This document shows, in pieces, positions 15,135 through 23,670 of a stretch of 64,000 nucleotides of DNA (the first letter of the stretch is position 1; every line of letters begins with the position of its first letter). The notes beneath the pieces were generated by a model. The model did no database searches. It was not told where the DNA came from and saw only the letters and a program-made list of their open reading frames with translations. The stretch is from Nonomuraea maritima (GTDB lineage: Bacteria; Actinomycetota; Actinomycetes; Streptosporangiales; Streptosporangiaceae). The translations under genes and the position numbers were made by a program. The stretch covers positions 371,074 through 435,073 of the forward strand of contig NZ_FNFB01000002.1 in the NCBI RefSeq assembly GCF_900100395.1, written 5' to 3'.

Positions 15135-17273
15135 TCAGGCGAAGCGTGCCCGGGTCTCGGCGAAGGCCTGGTCGGTGCCTTCCAATGCCCTCGCCACGTC
15201 GGCTTCTGTGTGGGCGGCCGACATGAACCAGTTGTGCCAGGGGTGGACGTAGACACCGTGCCGCAGGCAGGCGTCGCTCCAGTACATCGCCACCGACAGG
15301 TCGGCGTCGCCCGCGAAGCTGAGCCACGGGATCGTCACCGGGCCCGTCTGGTTGACGGCGAACCCGTGCGCCTTGGCCTGCTCGTACAGCCCCTCGCGGA
15401 GCTGGGCGCCGGCGTTGTTCATGGCGGCGATGCCGTCGGTGTCGCGCAGCGTCTCGATGGTGGCCTTGGCCGCGGCCATCGCCACCGCCGAGAACCAGAA
15501 CGAGCCGGTCGAGTACAGGGTCTGCGCGGCCCCGCGCAGCGCGTCGGTGCCCGTGACGGCGGCGATCGGGTAGCCGTTCGCCATGGCCTTCGACCAGGCC
15601 GTCAGGTCGGGCCGCACACCGTACGGCTCCCACGAGCCGCGCAGGTCGATGCGGAACCCGGCGCGCACGTCGTCGATCACGAGGGCGGCCCCGAGCCGGT
15701 CGGCGAGGGCCCGCGCGCCCCGCGCGAACGCGGGCTCCACGAGCTCCTGGTCCTCGAACGAGTCGTGCTTGAACGGCGTGACGATGATCGCCGCGACGTC
15801 GCCCTCCACGGTCGCCGCCGCGGCCTCCAGCGACTCCAGCGAGTTGTAGGTGAACTCCACGAGGTCGGCCCGCTCGTTCGGCGTCGTGCCCGACAGGGAC
15901 GGCGTGCACCACGGGTCGGCCCCGTGGTAGGCGCCGTGCGCCATCAGCACCTTGGTACGGCCCGTCGCGGCCCGCGCGACCATGAGCGCCTGGGTGGTGG
16001 CATCGGTGCCGTTCTTGGAGAACATCGCCCAGTCGGCGCTCGGCACGGTGTCGACCAGCAGCTCGGCCAGCTCCACCATGATCGCTCCAGGGCCGTTGAG
16101 ACAGTCGCCGAGCGCGGCCTGGCGGGCGGCGGCCTCCTCGACGCGCGGGTGCCGGTGCCCGAGCACGACCGGCCCCCAGCTGCACATGAAGTCGATGTAC
16201 TCGCGGCCGTCGACGTCCCACTGCCGGCAGCCCTCGCCGCGGGCGAAGAACTGCGGGTAGCCGGGGGCGAACAGGGCGGCGTTGAGGTGGCCGTACATGC
16301 CGCCGGGGACGACCTTGGCGGCGCGGCTGCGGAGATCTGCGTCGATCATGGGGGGTCCTTGGAGCAGGGCGAGGGTCGAGTCGAGGTCGGTGAGCCCGAC
16401 GTCGGAGCCGAGGCCGGTGGCGACGCGGGCGGCGGCGGCCGTGCCCCAGCGGGCGGCGGTCATGACGTCCTGCCCGTGCAGGAGCCCGGTGAGGAACCCG
16501 GCGCAGTACGCGTCGCCGCAGCCGGTCGTGTCGGCCACCTCGGTCTTGAGCGCGGGCACCTGCTCGGTCACGTCGGCGGTGACGACGAGGCTGCCGGATT
16601 CGCCGAGGGTGACGAGCACGCCGCGCGGCCCTTCGGCCAGCAGCGCGCGGGCAGCCTCCGCGGGGTCGGCGGCGCCCGTCATGAGGACGGCCTGGGTCTC
16701 GTTGGGCAGCACGTAGTCGACGTGCGGGAGGAACGCGCGGGCCATGCCCAGCAGGTCGGGCATTTCCGACAGCAGGTCCATCGTGACGATCGTGCCGGAC
16801 GCCCGTAACGCGTCGAGCAGCTCGAAGAACGCGGGGTCGCCGAGGCCGAAGGTGACGTCCACGCCGCCGAGGTGCACCGCGCGGGCGGTGCGCAGCACGT
16901 CGGCGTCGAGGTCGGCGTACGTCACCCCGAGGTTCGCGCCGGGCACGTGGAAGCTGGGCCGCCCGCCGTCGGGACGGATGGGCAGGATCGAGGCGGCGGT
17001 GCGCTCCCCCGCCCTGCGGACCAGGCGCGAGGCGTCGACGCCGCGCCTGGCGAGGACGGCCAGCAGGAAGTCGCCGAGCTCGTCGTCGCCGACCGCCCCC
17101 ATGGTGACCACGTCGTTGCCGAGCTTGACGAGATCGACGGCGGTGCCGGCGGCGGCGCCCGCGGCGGTGAGGCGGATCTCGTCCACCAGTACGGTGTCCT
17201 GGCCCTCGGGGATGTGGGAGACGGGCCTCGCGAGAATGTCGACGATGTGGACGCCGACTGTGACGACGGTCAT
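15135..17273 (-). CDS. PfkB-family sugar kinase fused to class III aminotransferase
   Basis: One uninterrupted frame of 712 residues carries two enzymes. Residues 1 to about 305 are a PfkB/ribokinase-type kinase, with GHDD-like substrate region GNDVVTMGAVGDDELGDF and the catalytic DTTGCGDAYCAGF near residue 250. Residues from about 309 to 712 are a class III PLP aminotransferase close to glutamate-1-semialdehyde aminomutase: MCSWGPVVLGHRHP, VIDDVRAGFR and the Schiff-base lysine K562 in WSKAMANGYP. Met309 has AAGGA a few bases upstream, so a free aminotransferase could also be made by internal initiation. The divergent TetR gene and nearby class II aldolase suggest catabolism of an amino- or keto-sugar. 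The kinase and aminotransferase substrates are unknown. Confidence 0.85.
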   Translation of the reverse strand: MTVVTVGVHIVDILARPVSHIPEGQDTVLVDEIRLTAAGAAAGTAVDLVKLGNDVVTMGAVGDDELGDFLLAVLARRGVDASRLVRRAGERTAASILPIRPDGGRPSFHVPGANLGVTYADLDADVLRTARAVHLGGVDVTFGLGDPAFFELLDALRASGTIVTMDLLSEMPDLLGMARAFLPHVDYVLPNETQAVLMTGAADPAEAARALLAEGPRGVLVTLGESGSLVVTADVTEQVPALKTEVADTTGCGDAYCAGFLTGLLHGQDVMTAARWGTAAAARVATGLGSDVGLTDLDSTLALLQGPPMIDADLRSRAAKVVPGGMYGHLNAALFAPGYPQFFARGEGCRQWDVDGREYIDFMCSWGPVVLGHRHPRVEEAAARQAALGDCLNGPGAIMVELAELLVDTVPSADWAMFSKNGTDATTQALMVARAATGRTKVLMAHGAYHGADPWCTPSLSGTTPNERADLVEFTYNSLESLEAAAATVEGDVAAIIVTPFKHDSFEDQELVEPAFARGARALADRLGAALVIDDVRAGFRIDLRGSWEPYGVRPDLTAWSKAMANGYPIAAVTGTDALRGAAQTLYSTGSFWFSAVAMAAAKATIETLRDTDGIAAMNNAGAQLREGLYEQAKAHGFAVNQTGPVTIPWLSFAGDADLSVAMYWSDACLRHGVYVHPWHNWFMSAAHTEADVARALEGTDQAFAETRARFA

Positions 17274-17274
17274 A

Positions 17275-17306
17275 GTCTAAATAGACAGACGTCCGACTAA
17301 AAAGTC
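17275..17306. promoter_or_regulatory. Probable TetR operators in the divergent promoter
   Basis: The 45-base gap between the fusion gene and tetR holds two short inverted repeats: GTCTAAATAGAC (17275-17286, arms GTCTA/TAGAC) and GACTAAAAAGTC (17295-17306, arms GACT/AGTC). Their related half-sites and AT-rich centres fit a regulator binding both promoters. Confidence 0.5.
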
Positions 17307-17318
17307 AACGGAGGCGGG

Positions 17319-17915
17319 ATGCCGAAGATCGTCGACCATGACGAGCGCAGGCGCGAGGTCCTGTCGGCGGCCGGCCGGGTGATCGTCAGGGACGGCATCG
17401 ACGCCGCCACCACCCGCGCCATCGCCAAGGAGGCGGGCTACTCCAACGGGGTGCTCTCCCACTACTTCGCCGACAAGGACGAGATCCTGCTGTCGGCGCT
17501 GCGGCAGTCGCACCAGCGCATCCGCGAACGGCTCGTCGGCAAGGCCGAGGGACTGACCGGGCTCGCGGCGCTGCGCGAGGTGCTGCTGGACAACCTGCCC
17601 CTGGACGCCGAGCGCGCCCAGGAGTCGCGGCTGGAGGTGAGCTTCTGGAGCCGGAGCCTCGCCTCGGAGCGGCTGGCCGAGGTGCAGCGCGCGGAGGCGG
17701 AGGAGCTGCGCGCCGCCGTACGGGAACTGCTCGGGCAGGCCCGTGCGGACGGCGAGCTGGGCGACAACCCACGCGCGGACGAAGAGCTCGACGACCTCGC
17801 CGAGCACCTGCTGGCCCTGGTCGACGGCCTCAGCCTGCACCTGCTCCTCTACCCCGACCGGCTGACCAGGGCAGACGCCGAGCGGATCATGCTGCGGGCC
17901 CTCGACCGCCTCTGA
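17319..17915 (+). CDS. TetR-family regulator
   Basis: A protein of 198 residues with an N-terminal TetR helix-turn-helix (RREVLSAAGRVIVRDGIDAATTRAIAKEAGYSNGVLSHYFADKDEIL, residues about 10-57). The C-terminal helical ligand domain resembles the BetI-like C-terminal family. GGAGG lies 9 bases before the ATG. It is divergent from the kinase-aminotransferase fusion and is followed by the class II aldolase, so it probably represses both units in response to a pathway intermediate. The ligand is unknown. Confidence 0.88.
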   Translation: MPKIVDHDERRREVLSAAGRVIVRDGIDAATTRAIAKEAGYSNGVLSHYFADKDEILLSALRQSHQRIRERLVGKAEGLTGLAALREVLLDNLPLDAERAQESRLEVSFWSRSLASERLAEVQRAEAEELRAAVRELLGQARADGELGDNPRADEELDDLAEHLLALVDGLSLHLLLYPDRLTRADAERIMLRALDRL

Positions 17916-17956
17916 TCCGTTGCCGCCCCTCCAACAGCCGCACTACTGTGCACCGC

Positions 17957-18589
17957 ATGGACCTGCGTGATCAACTGTGCGCGTACGGGCGGCGGGCCGT
18001 CGAGCTCGGGCTGGTCATCGGCACCTCGGGCAACCTCAGCGTGCGGCAGGGAGACCGGGTCGCGGTGACGCCGTCGGGAGTCGCGCTCGACCGGCTGACC
18101 CCGGAGATGTGCCCGGTCGTGGACGTCTCCGGCCACCTCGTGGAGGGCGAGCTGCAGCCGTCCAGCGAGACCCCCATGCACCTGGCGATCTACGAGACGA
18201 CCGACGCGCGCGCAGTCGTCCACACCCACTCGGTGTTCGGGACGGTCGTCGCCACGACCATGACCGAGCTGCCGCCGATCCACTACAACGCGCTGCTGCT
18301 GGGCGGGGCCGTCAGGGTCGCCGAGTACGCCACGTACGGCACGCCCGAGCTGGCCGCGAACGTCCGCGCCGCGCTGGCGGGCAGGCGGGCCGCGCTGATG
18401 GCCAACCACGGCGGGGTGACCGTCGGCGCGACCCTGGAAGAGGCGTTCGAGGCCACCCGCCTGCTGGAGTGGCTGTGCGAGGTGTACGTCAGGGCGCTCG
18501 GCGTCGGCAGGCCGGCCGTCCTGACGGACGACCAGCTCACCGCCGTGGTCGAGCGGGCGCTCAACCCGCCCGAGTTCCCCCGCCTGTGA
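17957..18589 (+). CDS. Class II aldolase/adducin family protein
   Basis: A protein of about 210 residues of the fuculose-1-phosphate aldolase/adducin family. Visible features are the phosphate-binding IGTSGNLSVR (about residues 22-31), VTPSG, the catalytic acid region SSETPMHLAIY, the zinc ligands HTH in AVVHTHSVFG and the third histidine in LMANHGGVTVG. Members cleave or epimerise sugar phosphates, using zinc. In this place it could act on the product of the fused PfkB kinase encoded 700 bases away. The start is uncertain: ATG at 17957 or GTG at 17948; neither has a clear ribosome site. Its stop lies 4 bases from the convergent DUF885 stop. Confidence 0.85.
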   Translation: MDLRDQLCAYGRRAVELGLVIGTSGNLSVRQGDRVAVTPSGVALDRLTPEMCPVVDVSGHLVEGELQPSSETPMHLAIYETTDARAVVHTHSVFGTVVATTMTELPPIHYNALLLGGAVRVAEYATYGTPELAANVRAALAGRRAALMANHGGVTVGATLEEAFEATRLLEWLCEVYVRALGVGRPAVLTDDQLTAVVERALNPPEFPRL

Positions 18590-18593
18590 CAGG

Positions 18594-20165
18594 TCAGGAC
18601 AGGACGGCCTTCTCGGCCAGCCCGAGCGGCAGCGCGCCCGACCCGGCGATCCGGTCGTGGAACTCCTTCAGCGGCCCCTGGTACGACTCCCTGATCCGCT
18701 CGATCTCGATGGCGCCCGTGAGGTACGACGGCGCCTGCGTGGGCCACGCGCAGTAGCGGTTGACCTCGCCCTGCGCCGTGCCGGGCGACAGCGACGCCTT
18801 GGTGGCCATGAACGTCTCGGCCTCCTCGATCGGCATGTCGTCGCAGTGCAGCGCGGTGTCGACGACGATCCGGGCGGCGCGGAAGATCCGGCAGTCGAGG
18901 TGGGCCAGCTCGGTGGCCGGGGTGTCGAAGTAGCCCTGCTCGTGCAGCATGCGCTCCACGTACAGCGCCCAGCCCTCGGAGAAGTACGGCGTCCTGAAGA
19001 CCTTCCGCACGGTGCTGGGGTTGCCCGCCAGGTGCGACAGGTGCCAGTGGTGGCCCGGGTAGGCCTCGTGGACGCTGATCGACGGCATCTGCGCCCGCGA
19101 GTTGGTGCGCAGCCGCTGGCGCACCTGCTCGGGGGTGAAGTCGTCGGGCGTGAAGGGGACGAAGAAGATCCCCGTACGGGAGCTGGTCAGCGGCGGCGGT
19201 GACAGGTAGTGGGCGACCGAGAGCACCGGGCGGGTGTACTCGGCCGACGGGAGCACCAGGCACTCCTCCCCCTCGGGGAAGGTGACCAGGTCGCGGTCGC
19301 GGACGAACTCGCGGGCGCGCAGGGTCTCGGCCTCGTACTCGGCGCGCATGGCCTCCAGGGTGTCCGGGTGGTCGTCCATGAGGAACTCCATGGCGGCCCG
19401 CCAGTCCTGGCTGCCGTTGACCTTCCGCGCGACCTCGCGCATGCGCGCGTCCAGCTCGGCCCAGGCGGCCTTGCCCTTCTCGTGGAGCTCCGCGGCACCG
19501 TAGCCGAGCATCTCGCGCTCGCGCAGCAGCGTGGAGTACAGCTGCTCGCCCATCCGCCAGGTGCCGCCGCACTCGAAGCCCTCGAGGTACGTCACCAGCT
19601 CGTCGAAGGCCCGCGCGGCCGGTTCCGCCGCCTCGGCGAGCTTGGCGCGCAGCACCTCGTCCTCGACCATCGACGGGATCGTGCGCGTCAGGAAGTTGCG
19701 GCCGGTGCGCGCCTGCCCGAGGCCGCGCTTGACCAGCAGCGGCGCGGCGAGGTCGGGGTCGAGGTTCGCGCGGCACGCGGCGAGCACGGCGGGCACGTCG
19801 GCCAGCCGGAGCAGGGCCGAGGCGACCAGCTCGGGCTCGGGCTTGAGGCGGCGCTGGAAGGGCGCGTACATCGAGGCGAAGATGGGCGAGAGGTAGACGG
19901 CCGGCTCGCGCCGCCACTCCGGCCACGCGGCGAGCGCGACCGAGCCGCGCAGCTGCGACAGGACGAGGTCTCTGTCGATCTCGTCGTCGAGGGTCGGGGC
20001 GTCGAGGGCGGACAGCCGGTCCAGCCATTCGGCCTGCTCACGTTCACGGCCGGCCCACGCGGAGGCGGAGAAATCGCCGAGCGTGTGATCGTAGCCTTCG
20101 GCACCGAGAGAGCTGGCGGCAACAGGGTTACGTGAGAAGTACCACTTGAGAAACTCGTCCACCAT
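18594..20165 (-). CDS. DUF885 family protein (putative metallopeptidase)
   Basis: The ATG at 20165 gives 523 residues, close to the usual family length. The central HEAYPGHHWH motif (about residues 359-368) has an HExxxHH form reminiscent of zinc peptidases and is characteristic of DUF885; downstream EGWALYVERML supplies the conserved glutamate. There is no signal peptide, so it is probably cytoplasmic. Activity has not been established for most members; peptidase or carboxypeptidase function is inferred. It is divergent from the DUF4032 gene with only 19 bases between starts. Confidence 0.85.
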   Translation of the reverse strand: MVDEFLKWYFSRNPVAASSLGAEGYDHTLGDFSASAWAGREREQAEWLDRLSALDAPTLDDEIDRDLVLSQLRGSVALAAWPEWRREPAVYLSPIFASMYAPFQRRLKPEPELVASALLRLADVPAVLAACRANLDPDLAAPLLVKRGLGQARTGRNFLTRTIPSMVEDEVLRAKLAEAAEPAARAFDELVTYLEGFECGGTWRMGEQLYSTLLREREMLGYGAAELHEKGKAAWAELDARMREVARKVNGSQDWRAAMEFLMDDHPDTLEAMRAEYEAETLRAREFVRDRDLVTFPEGEECLVLPSAEYTRPVLSVAHYLSPPPLTSSRTGIFFVPFTPDDFTPEQVRQRLRTNSRAQMPSISVHEAYPGHHWHLSHLAGNPSTVRKVFRTPYFSEGWALYVERMLHEQGYFDTPATELAHLDCRIFRAARIVVDTALHCDDMPIEEAETFMATKASLSPGTAQGEVNRYCAWPTQAPSYLTGAIEIERIRESYQGPLKEFHDRIAGSGALPLGLAEKAVLS

Positions 20166-20184
20166 CGCACCATATCCTGGGCAA

Positions 20185-21411
20185 ATGCCCCTGCAGATTA
20201 CCGGCGCGCTCGGCGATCCCGACCTGATCCGCCTCCCCTGGGACGTCCCTCTCGCGGAGTGGCCGGAACACCACCTCGTCGACCTCCCGCGCGGCATCTC
20301 CCGCCACGTCGTACGGTTCGCCCGCCTCTCCGGCAAGGTCTACGCGATCAAGGAGATCAGCGAGCGGTACGCCAAACGCGAGTACCAGCTCCTGTGGGAC
20401 CTCGCCCGCCTGGACGCACCCGCCGTGGAGCCGGTCGCGTACGTCTCCGGCCGCGCGGGCGAGCTGGACGCCGCGCTCGTCACCCGGCACCTGCAGTTCT
20501 CGCTCCCCTACCGCGCGGTCATGTCGGGCACCCTGCGCCCCGACACCCTCAACCGCCTGCTCGACGCGCTCGCCGTGCTGCTGGTGCGGCTGCACCTGAA
20601 CGGCTTCTTCTGGGGCGACTGCTCGCTGTCCAACACGCTCTTCCGCAGGGACGCCGGGGCGTTCGCGGCGTACCTGGTGGACGCCGAGACCGGCGAGATG
20701 CACCCGATGATCAGCGAGGGCCAGCGGCTGGCCGACATCGACGCCGCGCACACGAACATCTTCGGCGAGATGCTCGACCTGGAAGCCGGCGGCCTGCTGC
20801 ACCCGTCCATCGACCCCATGGAGACCGCCGAGGACGCGGTCGCGCGCTACCACCGCCTGTGGAACGAGATCAACGAGAGCGAGATCATCGAGGACGTCGA
20901 CTGGCACCGGGTCGAGCAGCGCATCAGGCGGCTCAACCTGCTCGGCTTCGACGTGGCCGAGATGATGGTGCGGCGCAAGGTCGGCACCGGGCGGCTCATC
21001 GTCCGGCCCAAGGTCGTGGACGCCGGGCACCATCAGCGGCGGCTGCTCCGGCTGACCGGCCTCGACGTGGAGGAGAACCAGGCGCGGCGGATGCTCAACG
21101 ACCTCGACGGGTTCCGGGTGGCCAAGGGGCTGCGGCACGAGGACGAGGCCATCGTGGCGCACCGGTGGCTGGCGGAGGTGTTCCAGCCGACCGTCGAGGC
21201 CATCCCGGCCGAGCTGCGCGGGAAGCTGGACCCCGCCCAGCTGTTCCACGAGGTCCTCGACCACCGGTGGTACCTGTCGGAGCAGGCCGGCGCGGACGTC
21301 GGCCTGCCGACCGCGGTGACGTCGTACGTGGAGAACGTGCTGGTGCACAAGCCCGACGAGAGCGCGCTCCTCCCGGACGACCCCTCCCCCGTGCACGATA
21401 CGGACGGTTAA
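20185..21411 (+). CDS. DUF4032 protein with kinase-like N-terminal domain
   Basis: The ATG at 20185 gives 408 residues; another in-frame ATG at 20146 would overlap the divergent DUF885 start. The N-terminal half resembles lipopolysaccharide/RIO-type kinases: KVYAIKEISERYAKREYQLLWDLARL has the invariant-lysine and glutamate region, and LHLNGFFWGDCSLSNTLF resembles the catalytic HGDxxxxN loop with G-D-C-S-L-S-N. The C-terminal half is the DUF4032 domain. Members are widespread in actinobacteria and uncharacterised. No ribosome site is evident, so the transcript may be leaderless or start very near the ATG. Kinase activity is inference. Confidence 0.8.
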   Translation: MPLQITGALGDPDLIRLPWDVPLAEWPEHHLVDLPRGISRHVVRFARLSGKVYAIKEISERYAKREYQLLWDLARLDAPAVEPVAYVSGRAGELDAALVTRHLQFSLPYRAVMSGTLRPDTLNRLLDALAVLLVRLHLNGFFWGDCSLSNTLFRRDAGAFAAYLVDAETGEMHPMISEGQRLADIDAAHTNIFGEMLDLEAGGLLHPSIDPMETAEDAVARYHRLWNEINESEIIEDVDWHRVEQRIRRLNLLGFDVAEMMVRRKVGTGRLIVRPKVVDAGHHQRRLLRLTGLDVEENQARRMLNDLDGFRVAKGLRHEDEAIVAHRWLAEVFQPTVEAIPAELRGKLDPAQLFHEVLDHRWYLSEQAGADVGLPTAVTSYVENVLVHKPDESALLPDDPSPVHDTDG

Positions 21412-21419
21412 CTCCCGAA

Positions 21420-21440
21420 TTTCACGATTCAATCGTGAAA
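21420..21440. promoter_or_regulatory. 21-bp perfect palindrome in AT-rich gap
   Basis: TTTCACGATT and its exact complement AATCGTGAAA surround a single C. It starts an AT-rich stretch of about 130 bases (21417-21545), very unusual here, ahead of the roadblock cluster. A second inverted repeat (GCCGT/ACGGC around ATAAAAGCTTA) lies near 21498-21518. A one-base loop makes a terminator unlikely, so it reads as a protein-binding site. Confidence 0.6.
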
Positions 21441-21590
21441 AGAACTCATATAAAAGGAATTCTTAACCATAACGGGAGTACTTTTCTCCGCCTAAGCCGT
21501 ATAAAAGCTTAACGGCCTGATTTTTCAGCCTCAGTTACCGGATTTCCTCCCTCTACGCTGTCTCAGACCGTGACAGGAGAGGGAGGAGAG

Positions 21591-21965
21591 GTGCTCGGAA
21601 TCGACAGCTGCCTGGCGGAGGTCATGGCCATCCCGGGCGCGCTGGACGCCATGCTGGTGGACCACACCAGCGGCATGGCCGTGGCGTTCAGCAACGACTC
21701 GGGGGTCGACGCCGACCGGTCCGCCGCCGCCCTGACCGAGGCGTTGCGCGCCACGACCGACGGCCTGGCCCGCACCTGTCCCGGCGACGTCGTACGCGTG
21801 GACGACATGCTGGTCACCACGGACAAGGGCCACCATCTGCTGCGGCTGCTGGAGACCGTCTTCGAGGGACCGCTCGTCCTGTACGTACGTCTCGATCTCG
21901 AGCGGTCCAACATCGCGCTGGCCCGGCACCGGCTGCAGTCCATCTCGAGCCGGCTGACGACGTGA
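21591..21965 (+). CDS. Roadblock/LC7-like protein, first copy
   Basis: A protein of 124 residues starting at a GTG behind GGGAGGAG; an earlier GTG at 21570 lacks a ribosome site. The sequence is a roadblock/LC7 (MglB-type) fold: ALDAMLVDHTSGMAVAFSND, the central VVRVDDMLVTTDKGHHLLRLL, and the C-terminal helix SNIALARHRLQSI. It is a clear paralogue of the protein at 23252 (shared pattern DYGSGMA/DHTSGMA and RSNLAMARHQL/RSNIALARHRL). Roadblock proteins usually act as GTPase-activating or scaffold partners of small GTPases. It is the first gene of a four-gene cluster. Confidence 0.85.
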   Translation: MLGIDSCLAEVMAIPGALDAMLVDHTSGMAVAFSNDSGVDADRSAAALTEALRATTDGLARTCPGDVVRVDDMLVTTDKGHHLLRLLETVFEGPLVLYVRLDLERSNIALARHRLQSISSRLTT

Positions 21966-21968
21966 CCC

Positions 21969-22817
21969 ATGACCCAGCTCGACGCTCTTCTCTCGTCCCT
22001 CGCGCGCGAGCGCTCCACGGGTGCGCTGCGGATCGGCAGGAACGGCACGATCTTCCTGGCCGACGGGCGCGTGACGTACATGGAATGCTCCCAGACCCCC
22101 GGCGTCGAACGCCTGCTGTCGGCGCGCGGCGTGCTGAGCGAGACGAAGCTGCGCAGCCTCCAGGCGGAGGAGGGCGGATGCGATCGGCTGCTCGCGGAGG
22201 GCGCCGTCACGCCGGGCGAGCTGCAGTACGCCGTGCTGGGCGTGGTCCTCGACGCGGCCTTCTTCCTGCTGCCGGTCACCGGGTCGCGGCCGAAGTTCCG
22301 CCCCGGCGAGCGGCACTGGCTGGGCGGGCAGTGGTACTTCGACGTGGCGGGCCTCGTCCGCGAGTGCGCGCGGCGGCGGGCGCAGCTCGCCGAGGCCTGG
22401 CCGTCCGCCGACATGGACACCCTCCCGGTACGGCCGGTGACGCGGCTGCCCGGGCACGGCGTGACGCTGAACCGGATCCAGTGGGAGGTGCTCGTCCGGG
22501 CCGACGGCAAGGCCACGCCGGTGGAGCTGGCCAGGCAGATCGGCCGGCCGTGCTACCCGGTGCTGCTGGCCGTGCGGCGGCTCGCGGCCGCGGGGCTGCT
22601 CGAACTCCCGGAGCCGCCCCCCGAACGCCGTACAGGAAGAAGGGCCACCGCGCCCGAGGCCGAGCAGAAACTGCCCAAGCGGGCGGCGCGCCGGCCGGCT
22701 CCCGCGCCCCGCGCCGACACCGCGGGGGCCTCGTCCCTGGGACCGGCGACCACCGGCGATCCCACCGATCTGGCGCTGCTGATGCGACTGAAGAAGGCGC
22801 TCGAGGAGCTGTCGTGA
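21969..22817 (+). CDS. DUF4388-like protein with winged-helix segment
   Basis: A protein of 282 residues that begins 3 bases after the preceding stop. Residues about 1-110 resemble the DUF4388/PATAN domain (LARERSTGALRIGRNGTIFLADGRVTYMEC), an adaptor seen in bacterial signalling. Residues about 160-215 look like a winged helix (LNRIQWEVLVRADGKATPVELARQIGRPCYPVLLAVRRLAAAGLL). The rest is a proline/arginine-rich linker and a short terminal helix, LALLMRLKKALEELS. Its place between roadblock genes suggests an adaptor in the same complex. The domain call is moderate. Confidence 0.65.
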   Translation: MTQLDALLSSLARERSTGALRIGRNGTIFLADGRVTYMECSQTPGVERLLSARGVLSETKLRSLQAEEGGCDRLLAEGAVTPGELQYAVLGVVLDAAFFLLPVTGSRPKFRPGERHWLGGQWYFDVAGLVRECARRRAQLAEAWPSADMDTLPVRPVTRLPGHGVTLNRIQWEVLVRADGKATPVELARQIGRPCYPVLLAVRRLAAAGLLELPEPPPERRTGRRATAPEAEQKLPKRAARRPAPAPRADTAGASSLGPATTGDPTDLALLMRLKKALEELS

Positions 22818-22846
22818 GGTTCCGCTCACTCAGGAGGAGGCCACCT

Positions 22847-23221
22847 GTGGAGCTACGACAAGAGATCTTGGCGGAGATGACGCTCCTGCGCGAGCGCACC
22901 CCGGACGTGACCGGCAGCGTCGCCTGCACCGTGGACGGCATCCAGCTGGCCTGCGACCTCCCCGACGACACGGGCGACAAGGCGGCGGCGCTGTCGTCGG
23001 CGCTGCTCGCGATGAGCCGGCGCATGCTGGCCATGACCGGCCTCGGCACGTTCGAGGAGACCCTCGTCTCCGGCACGGCGGGCTTCGTGTCCTTCTACGC
23101 CGCCGGACCCACCATCGTCCTCACGGTCCTCGCGGCCCCCGGCGCGAACGTCGGGCTGCTGCGGCTGGAGGGCAGGAAGACGGCCGCCGCGCTGGCCGCC
23201 GTCGCCGCACACAAGGTCTAG
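22847..23221 (+). CDS. Roadblock/LC7-like protein, second copy
   Basis: The GTG at 22847 follows GGAGGAGG with 6-base spacing and gives 124 residues. An upstream GTG at 22814 overlaps the previous stop (GTGA) and would add 11 arginine-rich residues. The fold is roadblock/LC7: GSVACTVDGIQLACDLPD, then ALSSALLAMSRRMLAMTGLG, and IVLTVLAAPGANVGLLRLEGRK. This type is closer to the CvnB-like roadblock proteins of conservons than to the two other copies. The cluster lacks the sensor kinase, DUF742 protein and GTPase of a conservon. Confidence 0.8.
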   Translation: MELRQEILAEMTLLRERTPDVTGSVACTVDGIQLACDLPDDTGDKAAALSSALLAMSRRMLAMTGLGTFEETLVSGTAGFVSFYAAGPTIVLTVLAAPGANVGLLRLEGRKTAAALAAVAAHKV

Positions 23222-23251
23222 CACCACCACCGCAACCATCGAGGAGGAAAC

Positions 23252-23623
23252 ATGGCAGGGATGGACATCTCCCTCAAGGAGATGATGCAGATCGACGGCA
23301 CGATCGGGGCCGCGATCGTCGACTACGGCAGCGGCATGGCGCTCGGCACCCTCGGCGGGTCGAAGGACCTCGACCTGCAGGTCGCCGCCGCGGGCAACAC
23401 GGAGGTGGTCAAGGCCAAGCTCCGCACGATGGACTCCCTCGGCCTCAAGGACGGCATCGAGGACATCCTCATCACGCTGGGCAGCCAGTACCACATCATC
23501 CGGCCCATCTCCGGACGCGGCGGCAAGGGCCTCTTCCTGTACCTGGCCCTCGACCGCGGCCGCTCCAACCTGGCGATGGCCCGCCACCAGCTGCGCGGCA
23601 TCGAGGAGAAGCTGGAGGTCTGA
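23252..23623 (+). CDS. Roadblock/LC7-like protein, third copy
   Basis: A protein of 123 residues behind a strong GAGGAGGAA site. It is a roadblock/LC7 protein: SLKEMMQIDGTIGAAIVDYGSGMALG, the central ILITLGSQYHIIRPI and the terminal RSNLAMARHQLRGIEEKL. Its similarity to the first copy points to gene duplication within the cluster. It ends the operon, followed directly by a terminator hairpin. No partner GTPase gene is visible within the window. Confidence 0.85.
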   Translation: MAGMDISLKEMMQIDGTIGAAIVDYGSGMALGTLGGSKDLDLQVAAAGNTEVVKAKLRTMDSLGLKDGIEDILITLGSQYHIIRPISGRGGKGLFLYLALDRGRSNLAMARHQLRGIEEKLEV

Positions 23624-23629
23624 GCACGG

Positions 23630-23663
23630 GCCGGTGGCCCGCCTGGGGGGACGGGCCACCGGC
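23630..23663. terminator. Bidirectional terminator after roadblock cluster
   Basis: A perfect 12-bp stem (GCCGGTGGCCCG at 23630-23641, complement at 23652-23663) with a 10-base loop. It lies between the convergent roadblock and alpha/beta hydrolase genes. Confidence 0.8.
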
Positions 23664-23670
23664 GCGGCGG

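Noticed and set aside
13501..16221. A 906-residue frame joining a WYL regulator to upstream sequence
   Set aside because: The real gene starts at 14589; the upstream part is a shadow of the VOC and aminotransferase genes.
21420..21440. Terminator of the DUF4032 gene
   Set aside because: The palindrome has only one central base and cannot form a normal loop; it better fits a protein-binding site, though a role in termination cannot be excluded.
21591..23623. A conservon (cvnABCD)
   Set aside because: Sensor kinase, DUF742 protein and GTPase are all missing, and the order does not fit.
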